Source: Prorocentrum cordatum
Taxonomy: Eukaryota; Sar; Dinophyceae; Prorocentrales; Prorocentraceae
Assembly (NCBI GenBank): GCA_963575745.1
Contig: CAUYUJ010015744.1
Location: 112,652 to 176,651 of the forward strand
Reading direction: 5' to 3'
Length of the DNA stretch: 64,000 bases
The notes under the pieces were generated by a model. That model was not told the DNA's origin. It did no database searches and saw only the letters and a list, made by a program, of their open reading frames with translations. This document shows, piece by piece, positions 30,120 through 41,700 of this stretch. Every line of letters starts with the position of its first letter. Position 1 is the stretch's first letter. The position numbers and the translations under genes were made by a program.

Positions 30120-31700
30120 GTCTCTCTCGGCTGTCGTTTCCCATGGAGGCAGCACCTCGCGCCTTCGAGCACGACAAAGCCTTCGTCCCTCCCCACCCGC
30201 GGCAACGCTTCAGCGGGAGCCAGAGGCCTCTGCCATCACGGCGCTGGACGCGGCCGCTCCTAGGCGACGCGTGGCCACTTTGCACACAGACGGCCCAGCC
30301 CTGCTGGTGCATCAGTCTCGCTGCTGTGTGTCTCTCTCTCTCTCTCTTGTTGTTTCACTTTCTCTTTGTTTTCTCTTTCCTTCTCCCTCCGTTTCTTTCT
30401 CTCTCTGTCTCTTTGTTCCAGCAGGATTAGAGCGTGGCCAGGACACGAAACCTTCCGCGCCTTCCACCCTGGTGAGACCGTAAGTAGGGCCTTACCCTGG
30501 GACCGAATCGTGTCACGTTCCCCCTTTTACCCTCCGCCGCAATGGCCTGCGCCGCCGCCCAGGTGCTCGCACCGCGCGTGGTGACCTCGTCACGGCCCAC
30601 TTCCTTAGCTGCGAGACGGGCAAGATTCCGGAGGGAGGCAACCAGCTTACCTGCAGCACGGCCACTTCCACAACAACCACGTCCTGAGCAACAAGTGCAT
30701 ACTGTTCATCGCGATGATTACGTCTTCTCGCTCCCTTCCTGGATGAGCATGCCTTTTCTGCCCCACCCCACGCCCCTCCCACTCATTGGGGGCGCTCTTC
30801 AAGACCTCCGAGACGACGTGCAACGTCTCCGGGGCAAGCTGCACGCGCAACGCGCTCGTATTCATCCACTCAGCCGCCGTGCCGCTGCAGCGGCCAGCCG
30901 GACCCCGAGGATCATCCGCAGCAGCCCCTTTTGCACTTTCTCGACCGCGTCCTGCCGCTTTTCCACGGCACTCCAGGCTGCGTCCACAGGGCCGCCTTCG
31001 GCATGCACGGCGGCATCGGCAGGTTACGCGCGTGCTTCGCCACGATCCCCGTGATCCTCGGCAGCCTGTCCTGCTCCGTCGGCACGGCCTCGCTCTCCGC
31101 GGTCTTCCGGGCCCCGGGCGTCGTCTCTCGGGTTCCAGGGCTTCGCCTTGGCCGCCGCGCCACTTCGGTGGCCGGTCGGGCCCTCCTGTCCGTCGGCAGC
31201 AGCCGCCTGCACATCGGGGGCGCCCTTGGTATCATAGGTACGGCGGGCCTTGCCCTCCCCCAACGGGCCGCGCTCGCCCTGCACGCGGTTTTCCAAGCAG
31301 TTCGTCGCGCTCTTCAACGGAGCGACACTGCCCTCCACTGCAGGCCCTGCGATCGCAATCCAGGGCGAGCACCACACACCCTCAGGCCGCGCGCTCAGGG
31401 GGCCACGGCCCGCACACTGCCCACCCGCCGCGCGCTGGCAGGCCATGGCTCGGGGTCGGCATGCACCACTCTCACCGATGCTCCATCGACCACGACCCAC
31501 GCACTCACTGCGCGCGCTACCTGGGTCACGACCCCGCCGTCGTCGTCCGCGTCCGCGCCGCAAACCGCCGCCTAGCCACCTGGGCCCCGCCAACCGCTGC
31601 GGACGCGGGGCACGCCCGCCAAGACACGCCACGCACCGCCTTAGGGGATCCTTGGGGCGACCCTGTCCTTGCGACCCTTGCCGACCCGAACCTCGGGGTC
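30120..31700. other. no gene recognised
   Basis: GC-rich DNA with long overlapping frames on both strands (plus 30,786-31,736; minus 31,024-31,983). None has a recognisable domain. Some short phrases look protein-like (for example minus-strand ITGIVAKHARNLPMPPC near 31,050), so a decayed gene cannot be excluded. Confidence 0.35.
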
Positions 31701-31701
31701 T

Positions 31702-31854
31702 GGCACGGAGGTCGTTGTCCAGGTCCAGAAGCGTGAGCCAATCAACGGTCTCCGCGGCCTCGGCCGAGGCCGCTCCAGCGACGCCAACCAATATTGGATC
31801 GTCACGCTTACCAACGGGTGCACCGCCCAGCTGCTCCCCACCAGTCTGATCGTC
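31702..31854 (+). CDS. possible exon: LNGxxG / xVxLxxG small-domain fragment
   Basis: One frame reads GTEVVVQVQKREPINGLRGL and then NQYWIVTLTNGCTAQLLPTS. The spacing of INGLRG, W-x-V-x-L-x-N-G and the closing LLPTSL resembles a short beta-barrel-like module common in algal multidomain proteins (usual form LNGxxGxVxG...RWxVxLxxG...LKPxNL). Its ligand is not known. Flanking sequence in the same frame is Arg/Pro-rich and unconvincing, so this would be a single exon or a remnant. Boundaries are those of the recognisable segment, not of splice sites. The identification is by pattern only, and a chance resemblance is possible. Confidence 0.3.
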
Positions 31855-32152
31855 GCCGCCACAGCCCCCTCGGCACGCGCACTCCCCCCGAGGCTCCCGC
31901 ACAGGGGCCCTCACCCCCTCCCCTCGCCGGCTACGCACCGGCGCGGCAGAGGAGGCGAGTCGAGGAGGAAGCGGGGACGACAATCACGACCACCACGCCA
32001 ACCACACGCCCTGTGGCCACGCCGCTGGCGCACCGATCACAGTGGCGCGCCCAGCTGATGGCGCTACAGGCGACCGCGCCTCCGAATACCAAGCGAGCGT
32101 CGAGTTGAACAGCGCGCGCGCTGAACCAAAATGTTACATGAGAACCACATTA

Positions 32153-32590
32153 TTGACGCTTCGCGAATCCCCACCAGCCCATCCAGAAACGATGCCCAGA
32201 GGAACTGCCTGAATCAGGGAAGTGGGCAGCACACAGAGGAAGCCGTTATGAGACATCGTGGGAGATCTTGAGCCATCTTGGAGGTCATCTTGGGCTCTCC
32301 CAGGCGCTCTTGGAGTAATCTGAATCAGTGCTCACCCCAAGAGGCCAACATGTGGCTAAAACTTTCGTGAAATCAATGATTTGGCATTCTCGCCGAGGCC
32401 TCTTGAAGCACCTTGGGTGCCTCTGGGGGGCCTCTTGTGGGTCTCTTGGGGGCCTCCTGGAGGCCTCTTGGGGGCCTCTTGGGGCCATCTTGGGACCTCT
32501 TGGGGCCTCCTGGGCGCTTCTTGGGGCCATCATGGAGGAGATCGATCAAACAAGAGGGGAGCATCAATTAGCGTCCCCACAGCACTCCTT
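32153..32590 (+). repeat. dispersed CTTGGG family, copy at 32 kb
   Basis: It starts TTGACGCTTCGCGAATCCCC (32,153), then CACCAGCCCATCCAGAAACG, an array of CTTGGGGGCCTCTTGGGG-like phrases (32,270-32,530), and GATCGATCAAACAAGAGGGG at 32,540-32,559. The same landmarks in the same order occur at 59.6-60.2 kb and, more diverged, at 40.27-40.69 kb. Confidence 0.8.
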
Positions 32591-32637
32591 CCAATTCTTC
32601 CTTGTTCCATTACCATCATCTTCTTTATCGTTCACCT

Positions 32638-32649
32638 CCTCATCATCAG

Positions 32650-32682
<33 letters not shown>

Positions 32683-32709
32683 TATCATCATCATCATCAT
32701 CATCATCAA
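32638..32709. repeat. (CAT)n microsatellite
   Basis: About 24 CAT/ATC trinucleotides with two interruptions, directly after the 32-kb copy of the dispersed family. Confidence 0.95.
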
Positions 32710-32959
32710 TCCTGATCCTCTTGATCTGGCGTTACTTCTCATTTTGTTCCTCCTCCTCTTCTTCCTCGTCCTCCTGCTCCTATTCTCCCTGTCGTCCTTC
32801 CCCCCCTCCTCCGACTCCTACCCTTATTTTTCGTGAGGGTATACTCCAGCCATGCCGCCCAGCCGGCCGATAGCGACCAGATCCGGAGGGTCCCATCGTA
32901 CCCGCCAAACATCAGTACAAAGTTTAGGTATTTCCTTTCAGCATCGGCCTTTTGAGGGT

Positions 32960-33440
32960 CGACGCTGCAAAATGTGTGGCTGTAATGGGACCAGACGCAC
33001 ATCGCGCGCGAAAAAGCAAAATGTCGCTCTCGCCTCGACGCCGCGCGCACTTTTTCCCAAGAGTTGGGCTCCAGCGTGGACGCGGCGCACATTTTGTCGC
33101 GGGTGGGCGAAAATGGTCGCGAGCGCGGGCGAAAATGTCGCTTTCGCCTCGGCACCGCGCAGATTTTGCTTGAAATTCGCTCCCGCCTCGGCGCGGCGCA
33201 TATTTTTCACTCGCTACGTCGTTGGGGAGGGGCTGCGCACGAACTTGCGACTTGCCACCATCGACCAAGCCTTGTGGAAATTTCGCCTGGACCTGGAAAT
33301 GGCGCGGCGCATGCTTCGCTCTCGCCGCGAGACGGCCAGATAGTGCTCTCGCCGCAGCGCAGCGCAAGGATTTCCTGACTTTCCGCTCCCGCCCGTGCGC
33401 GGCCCGCGTTTTTTCCCCCGTCGCCAGGTCGTCGGAAACG
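32960..33440. repeat. degenerate ~40-55-bp minisatellite
   Basis: CTCGCCTCGACGCCGCGC-like phrases followed by a T-rich stretch (CACTTTTTCCC, ACATTTTGTCGC, AGATTTTGCTTG, ATATTTTTCACTCG) recur from 33,030. Frames on both strands are Arg-rich and not credible as genes. Confidence 0.6.
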
Positions 33441-33593
33441 GAACCGCGCGCGATCACTTACCGTTCGCTCCGTGGGTGGGAGCGCGTTCCAGTCCAAGTA
33501 CGTTTAGTACCATACTTGATTTTAATGTTGTGGGAGAGAGGTGAGAATGGGCGGGGCCCGCTCACTCGTTCGATCCTTCGAACTCCACTCATC

Positions 33594-33642
33594 ATCAGTA
33601 TCATCAGCAGCAGCATCATCACTATAATCAGCATCAGCATCG

Positions 33643-33704
<62 letters not shown>
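33594..33704. repeat. (ATC)n microsatellite
   Basis: Imperfect at the start (CAGTATCATCAGCAGCAGC), then a pure CAT/ATC array 33,645-33,703. A short CTC run follows at 33,720-33,745. Confidence 0.95.
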
Positions 33705-34289
33705 GCAGTAATTCCCCACTCTCCTCCTCCTCCTCCGCCTCCTCCCTGCTCCCTCCTCTCGCCAGGTGTCGATTCCGACGTGGACGGACGCACGACACGG
33801 TCTGGGAACGTTCCCCGCGCAAATTTGTCAATTCGTTGGTTTGTTAGCAAACGGGCGTCAACATATGCTAGAATATGTATTGCACTCGATTCGGGTGGGA
33901 CGCTTGCACGCGCACAGGTGTTGTTACCCCGCAGCCCAAAACGATACCGTTGCAGATTCTTTGCCAAACGACACAGTGTGCACCGGAGATTTAGAAGTAG
34001 GATGAGCAATATGATTGATATTTCTTGATCGTTCCAGTTCGCGAAACAGTGATGCTGGCGCATCAAGACCCTGTTATCTGAACCATGTATGCATTCACGG
34101 ATCTTCTCGAAGGATCTGGAGGGAGAGGAGGCAGAGGATGAGGGAGGAAGAAGAGGAATAGTGGCCGAGGGGGCGAGCAGAAGGAAGGGGTATTTGACGG
34201 AACGCGTTCCAATTCAATTTCAAGTGAATTTGACAGGTTGACGACGATCGACGACAGGGCGACGACGTGGGCCATGCCGAGAGCGTTCG

Positions 34290-35126
34290 GAACTCTTGGG
34301 GGTGTATTGGATCCAAATTGGGGGCCTTGGGAGTTCTCCTTGTAGGTAATCGGTCACAAAAGGAGGGTTCTTGAATAGTCTCGTCCCGTCGGAGCCCGAC
34401 AAATCGGTTTCTCCGACCACATTGGGATGTTTGTGTTGCGCTCGTGGGCGCTCTTAGGACCGCTTGGAAGGCATGATTAATCACATCATGAAGCTTTAAT
34501 GGGCGATGTTGGAGCCACCTTGAGGCATCAGAAGCCCATCCGAAGTGAAAAGTCGGTACGGCACGCATAGGGAACATCAGATTTTGGGGAAAAAATGTAG
34601 ATCGGATGCGATCTTGGTGGCCTCTTGAAGGCATGCTGGAGGCCAGATTGGGCAAATTTGGAACAGGCTGCGCCATCCTGGAGGCCGTCTTAGAGCATCT
34701 GCTGCAAGAGTGGAGCCAGAAGTGTCCAAACGCATCCGAAGGATGACCCGCAATACAAGAATCATCATCCAAAAGCCGATGGTGATGCAATGAGTCGCTT
34801 GTGATATCGAGGGGGGTCTCTGGCTAAGGATGTCCATCTGGAACGCGAAAAATCGCCGACTGAAGTGTCATTGGGGCACTAGTGGAGCTCATCTTAGCAG
34901 TAGCACACCCTTATCAGGGCTATCTTGGGTGATCTTGAAGCAATATTCAGACCTCACGAGCCCATCTCAAGCGAAAAGGCGAGGAGTAAGGATCCATTGA
35001 ACTGAATATAGTGTTCAAGTGATGGTTGCCTATCCGGGTGATATCCTTGAGAAAATCCGTGGCCATTCGGAGCGTTGTTAGGACAGTATTGGTGTTAATT
35101 ATTGACGTTTCGCGTATCCCCACCAG
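34290..35126 (+). repeat. dispersed CTTGGG family, copy at 34-35 kb
   Basis: ATCTTGGTGGCCTCTTGAAG-type phrases recur. So does a module of the form GAGGCATCAGAAGCCCATCC then GAAGTGAAAAG (34,533; 34,836; 34,960 variants), also found at 60,341. It ends with TTGACGTTTCGCGTATCCCC (35,102) and ACCAG at 35,122-35,126, where family similarity stops. Confidence 0.65.
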
Positions 35127-37345
35127 TCAGCAGAAGTGGATCAGGCAGCAGTGGAATGCGGAATGGGCCTGCAGAAGGTGCCTCATCCACATTTGGAATG
35201 TCGCGCCAGGCGTCCTTGACCACATCCCTGACCACCACTCGTCCGAGGTATACCCCACTGCTCCCACCAAGCGGAAGACTACATCGGAGGTGCCAGAAGA
35301 CAGCTACAGCTACGACATGTGCGCACACCTCTCCCCAGCAGGAATCAGTGCGACGGTGCATGACGCTTTCACACGACCCACACCCCGCGAGGACCGCCCG
35401 TCACCACATGACACGGACATCGACAACCAAGACGGCCAAACGGGAGTAGACGGCAGGGCCTCCAGCAGCAACAGCTCCTCTTTCCCCGAATTGCCGCCAC
35501 CCTTGTGCCCCTATTTGCCCACGCTCTCCACCCTCCGTCTTGAAGGGGTGGAGTCAGACGGCTCGGTCCACGCCCTGGTCAAGTACACGACTGAATGGAG
35601 CCACACAATCTACACCCTATGGGCCGCCTACGCGCAGCAAAAAGGACAGAACATCAAAGGGAACATAACCGACGAAGCGAGGTGGCCGACCGAGCTGCTG
35701 CTCCCCTTCTTGGACACGGTGTACGGAGAAGACATCCCAGAGAACGGTCACCCCCCACGCGTCCCATGGGACGGACAACGGGCAGCGGCAGCCAGGGTCG
35801 TCTCACACCTGGTGGGTGGAAACCAGAAATACAAAGAAGACTGGGACCGCTATGCAGACAGCCTCACCAACCAGAAGGGGCAGGGCCCCTCCCGACAGCC
35901 GCTTCACATCCTCATGGCATTCCTAACCAGGCTGGAAGGCTCCGACTTGGCCAGGGGAACCATCGACCACTTCGCCGCCCTGCCCCTGGACCCGGCCGCT
36001 AGCAGCTTAGACCGAGATGGATCACCAGCTGCCAGCTGGCTCAACAGGTCCAGCAGGAAGGAATCCCCCGCGGCGGATCGCCGGGTGAAGGCCCACGGAG
36101 CACCCCCGACACGCACCGACGCCTCACCTCCTCAGCCCGCGGAGACTGACCGGCCCCCTGCAACCCAGGAAGAGGAGCAAACCCCACCGGGGCACTGCAA
36201 AGGCGAAGGCGACGTGGAAGGGGTCGACTGGGCCGAAGAAGCGGGCAGGAGATCCGAGTCCGACGCCCACGCGCGATCTAGCCCGCAGGGTATCTCCGTA
36301 GACTCCGGCTCGCAGGTCAGCCCCACCCACCCCGACGACGACCTAAGTGATACAGCTCCTCCCGTGGATGACAAGGTGACCCAGGAACCCCCACAGCTCT
36401 GGACAAAGCCTCCCGACAGGACCGACTCAGAAGTCTGGCCCCCATACGAGCAGGCTGCCGCCAGAAGAACAGCCAGAGATAGGTACGCCCCAGGCGACCT
36501 TCGTAGCAGGGATGATCGGACCCGGAGTCTGAACGCCGCATGGGACAACAGGTCTCTAAGATATGCGGGTGGCGACGGCGGCCGGCAACCACCCGCGATT
36601 GATGAAGTCATGGCCAGTGAACGCTCGGCCACCCCGCCCCCATGCGACTTCTCCCGACTATCGCGCGCCAACCAGGGCTCCTGGAACGACACGCGGAGAA
36701 CGCCACGACCCGCAGCACACCCTGACGATCCCATGGGAGGCACCCCCATGCACATGTGTCCAGTTGACAAAGCGGACGTCTCAAGGGACGAACCGGCACC
36801 AGACAAGATCTCACGGCTGCAGAAGACGCTGGGAGGTGCGTTCAACGGAGTCTGGGGCGCCTGGGCCAAGAGGGCAGCATCCAGGCAATGGGAGCCACTA
36901 CATCAAGTTTGATCCCAAGCTCAATTCCGCACAACAGCGCAATGATCTCCTCCAGGCATGGAGCGAGGCGGAGTTTGACGCCTATAACATGGATAGAGAG
37001 TACAAGCTCCACGTTGACTGGTCGAGTCTCCAGGAGAGGCACCGCAAACTCATGCAACGCGACGCCAGACCGCACACCGCCCGCGGGACCGATAACAGTG
37101 GTTGCCCACCCCCATGGATCACAGCGGGCAAGGGGGCGGCACGTGCGGCCCCGCCAGACCAGTGGACCGGGGCATCCAGCTCAGGCTCGCCGCGGCGCGG
37201 ATGGCAGTCCTGGGACGCTTGGGGGCACCAAGGGGCGCCATGGACCGACGCGGACTGGAAGGCGAAGGGCAAGCGTTACTCCCCAAGAGGAGATCACCCG
37301 CACGCTGACAAGCGTCCGCGAGGTCGGGGCCCCCGACCCAGATGA
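35026..37345 (+). CDS. hypothetical protein, 628-codon ORF with probable 3' continuation
   Basis: The longest non-repetitive frame in the window runs ATG 35,026 to TGA 36,910-36,912. A globular-looking part (about residues 185-330; e.g. YTTEWSHTIYTLWAAYAQQK) precedes a long hydrophilic Pro/Ser/Asp region. A neighbouring frame is open to 37,345 and encodes KFDPKLNSAQQRNDLLQAWS, YKLHVDWSSLQERHRK and a basic RPRGRGPRPR end. A GT at 36,836 and an AG at 36,883-36,884 would remove 49 nt and join the frames; a simple frameshift is the alternative. The first ~33 codons lie on the dispersed repeat, so the true start is probably after AG 35,125-35,126 or at a later Met. No known domain, signal peptide or membrane span is seen. 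Function is unknown. Confidence 0.55.
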
Positions 37346-37599
37346 CGGGGGCGCAACGAGGACCCGCGCGGGTCTGGCCCTCCCCCCCCCAGCGTGAATA
37401 GGGCCGCAACGGTCACCGCCACGGCCCACCCACTCACGTGCTGCCTGCCGCGCGCAGCTCACACTACCTCGCTCCTTCTCTGCCCGGCATTCGCCGCAAC
37501 CCCCCCCCCCAGTCGGTTTCACCCGCAGCGCCCGGCCTGTGCCGCAATACCCTGTGCTTCCTCCTATGGGGCGGAGGAGCACCAATACCCTTGCGTTGC

Positions 37600-38120
37600 G
37601 CTTTTAGACAGCCCACGCTGGACTCGTGGACCTTGCAGCACCCGGCCTCGGCCCAATACGCGCTACCCTCGCGGGGGCGGGGGGCGCCAATGAGCGTCGC
37701 ACATAGGCAGCCCACGCTGGAGACGTGGACCTTGCTAGGCCCTTCCACCCCCGCGGCCGATCGCTGCACGGGATTGCGGCCACTGCCTCCTTCGGCGGAG
37801 GCCACCGTCAACATGGACTCTGGGGTCGTCTGCACCCTCCCAGGGCAGCCCACTTTGGACGGCAGAGACGGGTGGCTGAAATAACCCACCTCCTGCGCTC
37901 CACCCTTTTTCGCACAGTGAACGGCAGCGATCGGGGTGCGAAACTATCTGCCGCACTGCCCGCGCTCAGCCCCATTCGCCAACATGGGGAAAGGGGTCGT
38001 CGGCGCCACTCTTCCAGGGCAGCCCACTTTGGACGGCAGAGACTGGTGGCTGAAATAACCCACCTCCTGCGCTCCGCCTCTTTCACAGCATAGTGAACGG
38101 CAGCGGTTGGGGTTCGAAGA
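37600..38120. repeat. ~170-bp tandem duplication
   Basis: AGGGCAGCCCACTTTGGACG followed by GGTGGCTGAAATAACCCACC occurs at about 37,846 and 38,018 and continues to AGTGAACGGCAGCG. Shorter related phrases (AGCCCACGCTGGA-, GACTCGTGGACCTTG) lie at 37,613 and 37,709. Confidence 0.85.
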
Positions 38121-38209
38121 ACCGCTCCGCCCGCGACCAGCCCCATTCACTTGTGGTTCGGAAGCTCTGTGCATGGATGCTCGGGATCGCCATCTGTGTT
38201 CAGCGGCCA

Positions 38210-38680
38210 TTGGCTGCGCACCCTCTTCTTCCTCATTCACAATGTCTCTGCGGCTTTTGGCTGCGCCCCCCACCATGTCTCATTCACAATGTTTCTGCGG
38301 CCGTTGGCTGCGCCCCCCATCATGTCCGCCGAGATTGCACCAATCGCAGAAGCGCGGCCGCCCCAAGTCCTTCCCTGGGCGTCTCAGTCGCCTGGGCACG
38401 TCCCCCGGGCCCTGGGCTTCGTCGGCGCCCCCATCCTCCTCCTCCTCCTCCTCCTTCTCCTCCTCCGCCCCCTCCTTCATTCACAAGGACTCTGCGGCTT
38501 TTGGCTGCGCGCCCCCCGCGCGAAGATTGCTGCGGCCGCAGAGGCGCGCCCGCCCTGAGACGGTCCGTGCATGGACGCCCAGGGTTCATCATCTGTGTCC
38601 AGCGGCATCTGGCTGCACCCCCCTCCTCTCATTCACAAGTCTCTGCGGCTCTTGGCTGCGCCCCCCCGCGATCAACAGCA
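38210..38680. repeat. diverged repeat around TTGGCTGCGCCCCCC
   Basis: CATTCACAATGTTTCTGCGG and GCTTTTGGCTGCGCCCCCC variants recur at about 38,208, 38,263, 38,305, 38,507, 38,610 and 38,653. A CTC tract lies at 38,433-38,470. Confidence 0.7.
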
Positions 38681-38899
38681 TAGATAGCATCGTCCGTGGA
38701 AGTTGAGACCCGCCCAGGGAGCAGCAGTGTCGACCCAGCCCGGCAGGTCAGCACGCCGCCAGCGAAGGGCACTGCCCTGCGGCCAGGCTGCGGCCGGCGG
38801 TCTGCCTGCCCCAGCTCCGGACGCATCCGTCCTCCGCAGGGGCAGCGTGGCACGTGGCGGATGGGGGCTACTGCCCACCACGCACCATGGTGAGTGCCC

Positions 38900-39600
38900 T
38901 CGCCGCATGAGCGGCCCGTATCGAGTGGTTCAGCCTTCTGCGGTCAGTTGTAGCTCTTCTCGGCACAGCCACATGCCAAGCCCTCGCCAGGACATCGCAT
39001 CGTTGAGCCCCCAGACCGCGTGAGTCGGATACGATGTGGATACACTGGCTACCAGCTGGTTGCCAGCCTGCGAGCGCACGCCAGCGATGCTGCAGTGGAG
39101 GGGGGCCCGCCCTCCCACAGTGACACCGGCGCTCAGCGGCAGGCAGTGCTTCCCCCACCTGTGTATCGCCTTGGTCTATGGATCCGATCATGGCGCTACC
39201 ACAAGGACGTCTCGGCCCGCGGCCAGCACGCCGCCTACATGCGTTACGGCCTACAGTTGGTCGCCGCCAGGCATACTCGGCTCCTCGGGCTCCGTGACAG
39301 GTGGAGATCGGGTGCGTTCGTTAGCCATACTTCAGCGTTACCTGATGTCTGGCTTCGCCGGGGAGTGGCCCTGCACCGAGTGGTTCATCCTTCTGCAGTT
39401 CGTGGCCGCTCCCCTAGCAGATCAGTCTGCATCAGCCTCCGTCAGTACTTGCATCGTTGCGCCCCCGAACCGCGAGAGTCGGATACGTTGTGTACGCACT
39501 GGCTACAGGCTGGAGGTGGCTCTACCTCGTGCGCGCAGACCGCGGTCGCCCCCTTCTCATGTACAAGGATGGGTTTCAGCCACACCTCTGCGTCAGTGAG
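38900..39600. repeat. diverged ~450-bp tandem duplication
   Basis: GTGAGTCGGATACGATGTGG (39,020) corresponds to GAGAGTCGGATACGTTGTGT (39,473), and CGAGTGGTTCAGCCTTCTGC (38,924) to CGAGTGGTTCATCCTTCTGC (39,378). Offset is about 452-454 bp. No gene was recognised in either copy or in the following DNA up to 40,260. Confidence 0.75.
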
Positions 39601-40266
39601 CCATGGTGAGTCAGGCCCTTCTCTGCTTGCCCCCCTTCTTTCTCATGGCGCCGCCGTGTGCCCCGGCCGGCGTCCGCACTTGCACCTGTTCCTTTCGCTC
39701 CTGGCCTTACATCCGTGTGTTGATCGGCCGGAGACAGGCGCCGCCAGGGCGACTTCTCCCCGCCGTTCCAGTACCGTCCCAGTGCCGGTCGCCGCGCTCG
39801 CCCCCACCCGTCGGGAGGCTCGGCTCAATCACCTGGTCGCTCTGTACGCTTCCTCGCTTTTGAGCTGGCTGGAGCCTGGCGCCTAAAGGGCGACTTCTCT
39901 CCGCCGCCCCGCCGCCGGACGCCGCGCCGTGGCGCCCCCACCCGCCGGGATGTCTGTGCCGGTCTTTGGCGTCCAATTTGGGTCATTTTGAAATTTTGTC
40001 CCTTGCATGTGCATACGCCTCTGCGGCCAATTTTCTTCGTTTCGCGCCCCGTTCGTTGCCCCGCTTCTTGACCTTCGCCAGGGAGCCGCCAACCCAAAAA
40101 AATATCCCAACCAGTTTTTTCGCCTTCAGCCCCCAGCGCCGTCCGGCGTCCCTCGGCGGCAGCTCTGGCAGCCGTGAGTGCGCGCGCTAAGTAATTAGGT
40201 ATCGCTCGTAGCCCAGGCTGACTTCGGACGCCGCCTGCGCCTTCGCTTGCGGCCGCGACAAAATAA

Positions 40267-40700
40267 GTATCCCCACCAGCCCAGAAACGATGCCCATGAG
40301 AGCTGACGGGGGGAGAGAGGAAGAGACACGCATAGTCAAACAGCGAGGGAGGCCGGCTTGGACGGCGTGTTGGGGCCATTTTCGGGGCCCGGGGTCTTGG
40401 AGCGGTCTTGGGGCCTCTCGGAGCATCTTGGGAGCCATCTGGAGCTAGCTTGGGCTATCCTGAGCCATCTCGAAGGTCATTTTAGGCTCACTGAGGCCCC
40501 TCGGAGGCCGCTCGGGGGCCTCTTGAGGGCCTCTCGGATGTTTTTTGGAGGCCTCTTGGGGCTTTTTGGGGCGCTCTTTGGCTCCTATTGGGGGCCTCTT
40601 GGGAGCCCTGGAGGGCCTCCTGAGGCCATCTTGACGGCGGTCGGTCAAAAGAGGGGGGGTTCTCGATTTGCGTCCCCCCCTCGGGTCGGGGTCCACGATC
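40267..40700 (+). repeat. dispersed CTTGGG family, copy at 40 kb
   Basis: Starts GTATCCCCACCAGCCCAGAA (40,267), then an array of CTTGGGGCC / GGAGGCCTCTTGGGG phrases (40,370-40,630), then GGTCGGTCAAAAGAGGGGGG (40,639), corresponding to the GATCAAACAAGAGGGG landmark of other copies. The TTGACGCTTCGCG head is replaced. Confidence 0.75.
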
Positions 40701-41430
40701 CTCAGCGCACCGGGCGCCTACGAGGCGCCACTGGCAGCGTCGGGGTGTAATGCCCGAAGCGCCAGCCAGAGCAGCGGGCAAGGTGCCCACGGGTGCGAAC
40801 GGGGCGAAGACCCGGCAGCGCAGGCCAAAGCATGTCGAAGAGTAGTAGGTGGCAACAGTTCTGCTATAACCCAATTACTGCAAACATACGTTACCGTCGG
40901 TGAGCACGAAACAACCAAAATGGCATGAGAAGGTATAGCCACGGTAATCACACCGAACCGTCGCAAGTATGTAGGGATTTTGCGAAATAGTTTCGGCTCC
41001 GTCACTTCTCCCCGGTCAAGTCCACACACAAGCACAGTCCAGCGTCGAATTCGGACAGGCTCCAGAACGCACCAAACAGAAGTTCGTGTACGCGAAATGT
41101 TGTGGGATGTTCATGCACATCAGCCGGCTTCCAAGGTACACCCACGGTAATGATGGATTGCGCCATGATTGCACAGACGCCATTTCGTTGATGTTGGGCG
41201 TCATTGTTGTTTGCTTGATTCGATTCCATGAGTGACTGCCTTTATGTATGCACCGAATTCGCCAAACACGCCAAGGGTGAAACACCGCCGATGCCGTTTG
41301 ATAGTGCCAAGGGGGTCAAACGTTTGGTCAATGTCTCGCCAAGTTGTTTTACATGTTCTCCCAGCCATTGTGGAAAGCCTTGGGGGAACATGTGGGGTAG
41401 GAAAAGAAAGAGGACAAGCGGGCGGATGAG
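40700..41430. other. no gene recognised
   Basis: Ordinary-looking, slightly AT-richer DNA. Only short overlapping frames, mostly on the minus strand, without motifs. Confidence 0.4.
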
Positions 41431-41435
41431 GATGA

Positions 41436-41700
41436 CTATAAGGAGGAGGAGGAGGAGGGGGAGGAGGAGGAGGAGGAGGAGGAGGAGGAGGCGGCCTCTG
41501 AACCCTCGTGGGGCGCCTGGGGGGCTTCCTTGGCGCCTTTTGGGTGCCTCTGAGGGGCCTTCTGCGGGCGCCTTCGGGGCTTCATGGGCTTATGGGCAGT
41601 CTTAGGGTTATCTTGGCCGTGATTCGGGCTCTTTTTCCGGGCGCTGTAGGGCCATCTTGAGGACCTTTAGGGCCGTCGTTGGGCGGCTTGGGCCGAAGGC
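41436..41700. repeat. (GGA)n followed by CTTGGG-type repeat
   Basis: A GGA array (41,440-41,490) runs directly into GGGGCTTCATGGGC- and CATCTTGAGGACC-type phrases of the dispersed family. Confidence 0.7.
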
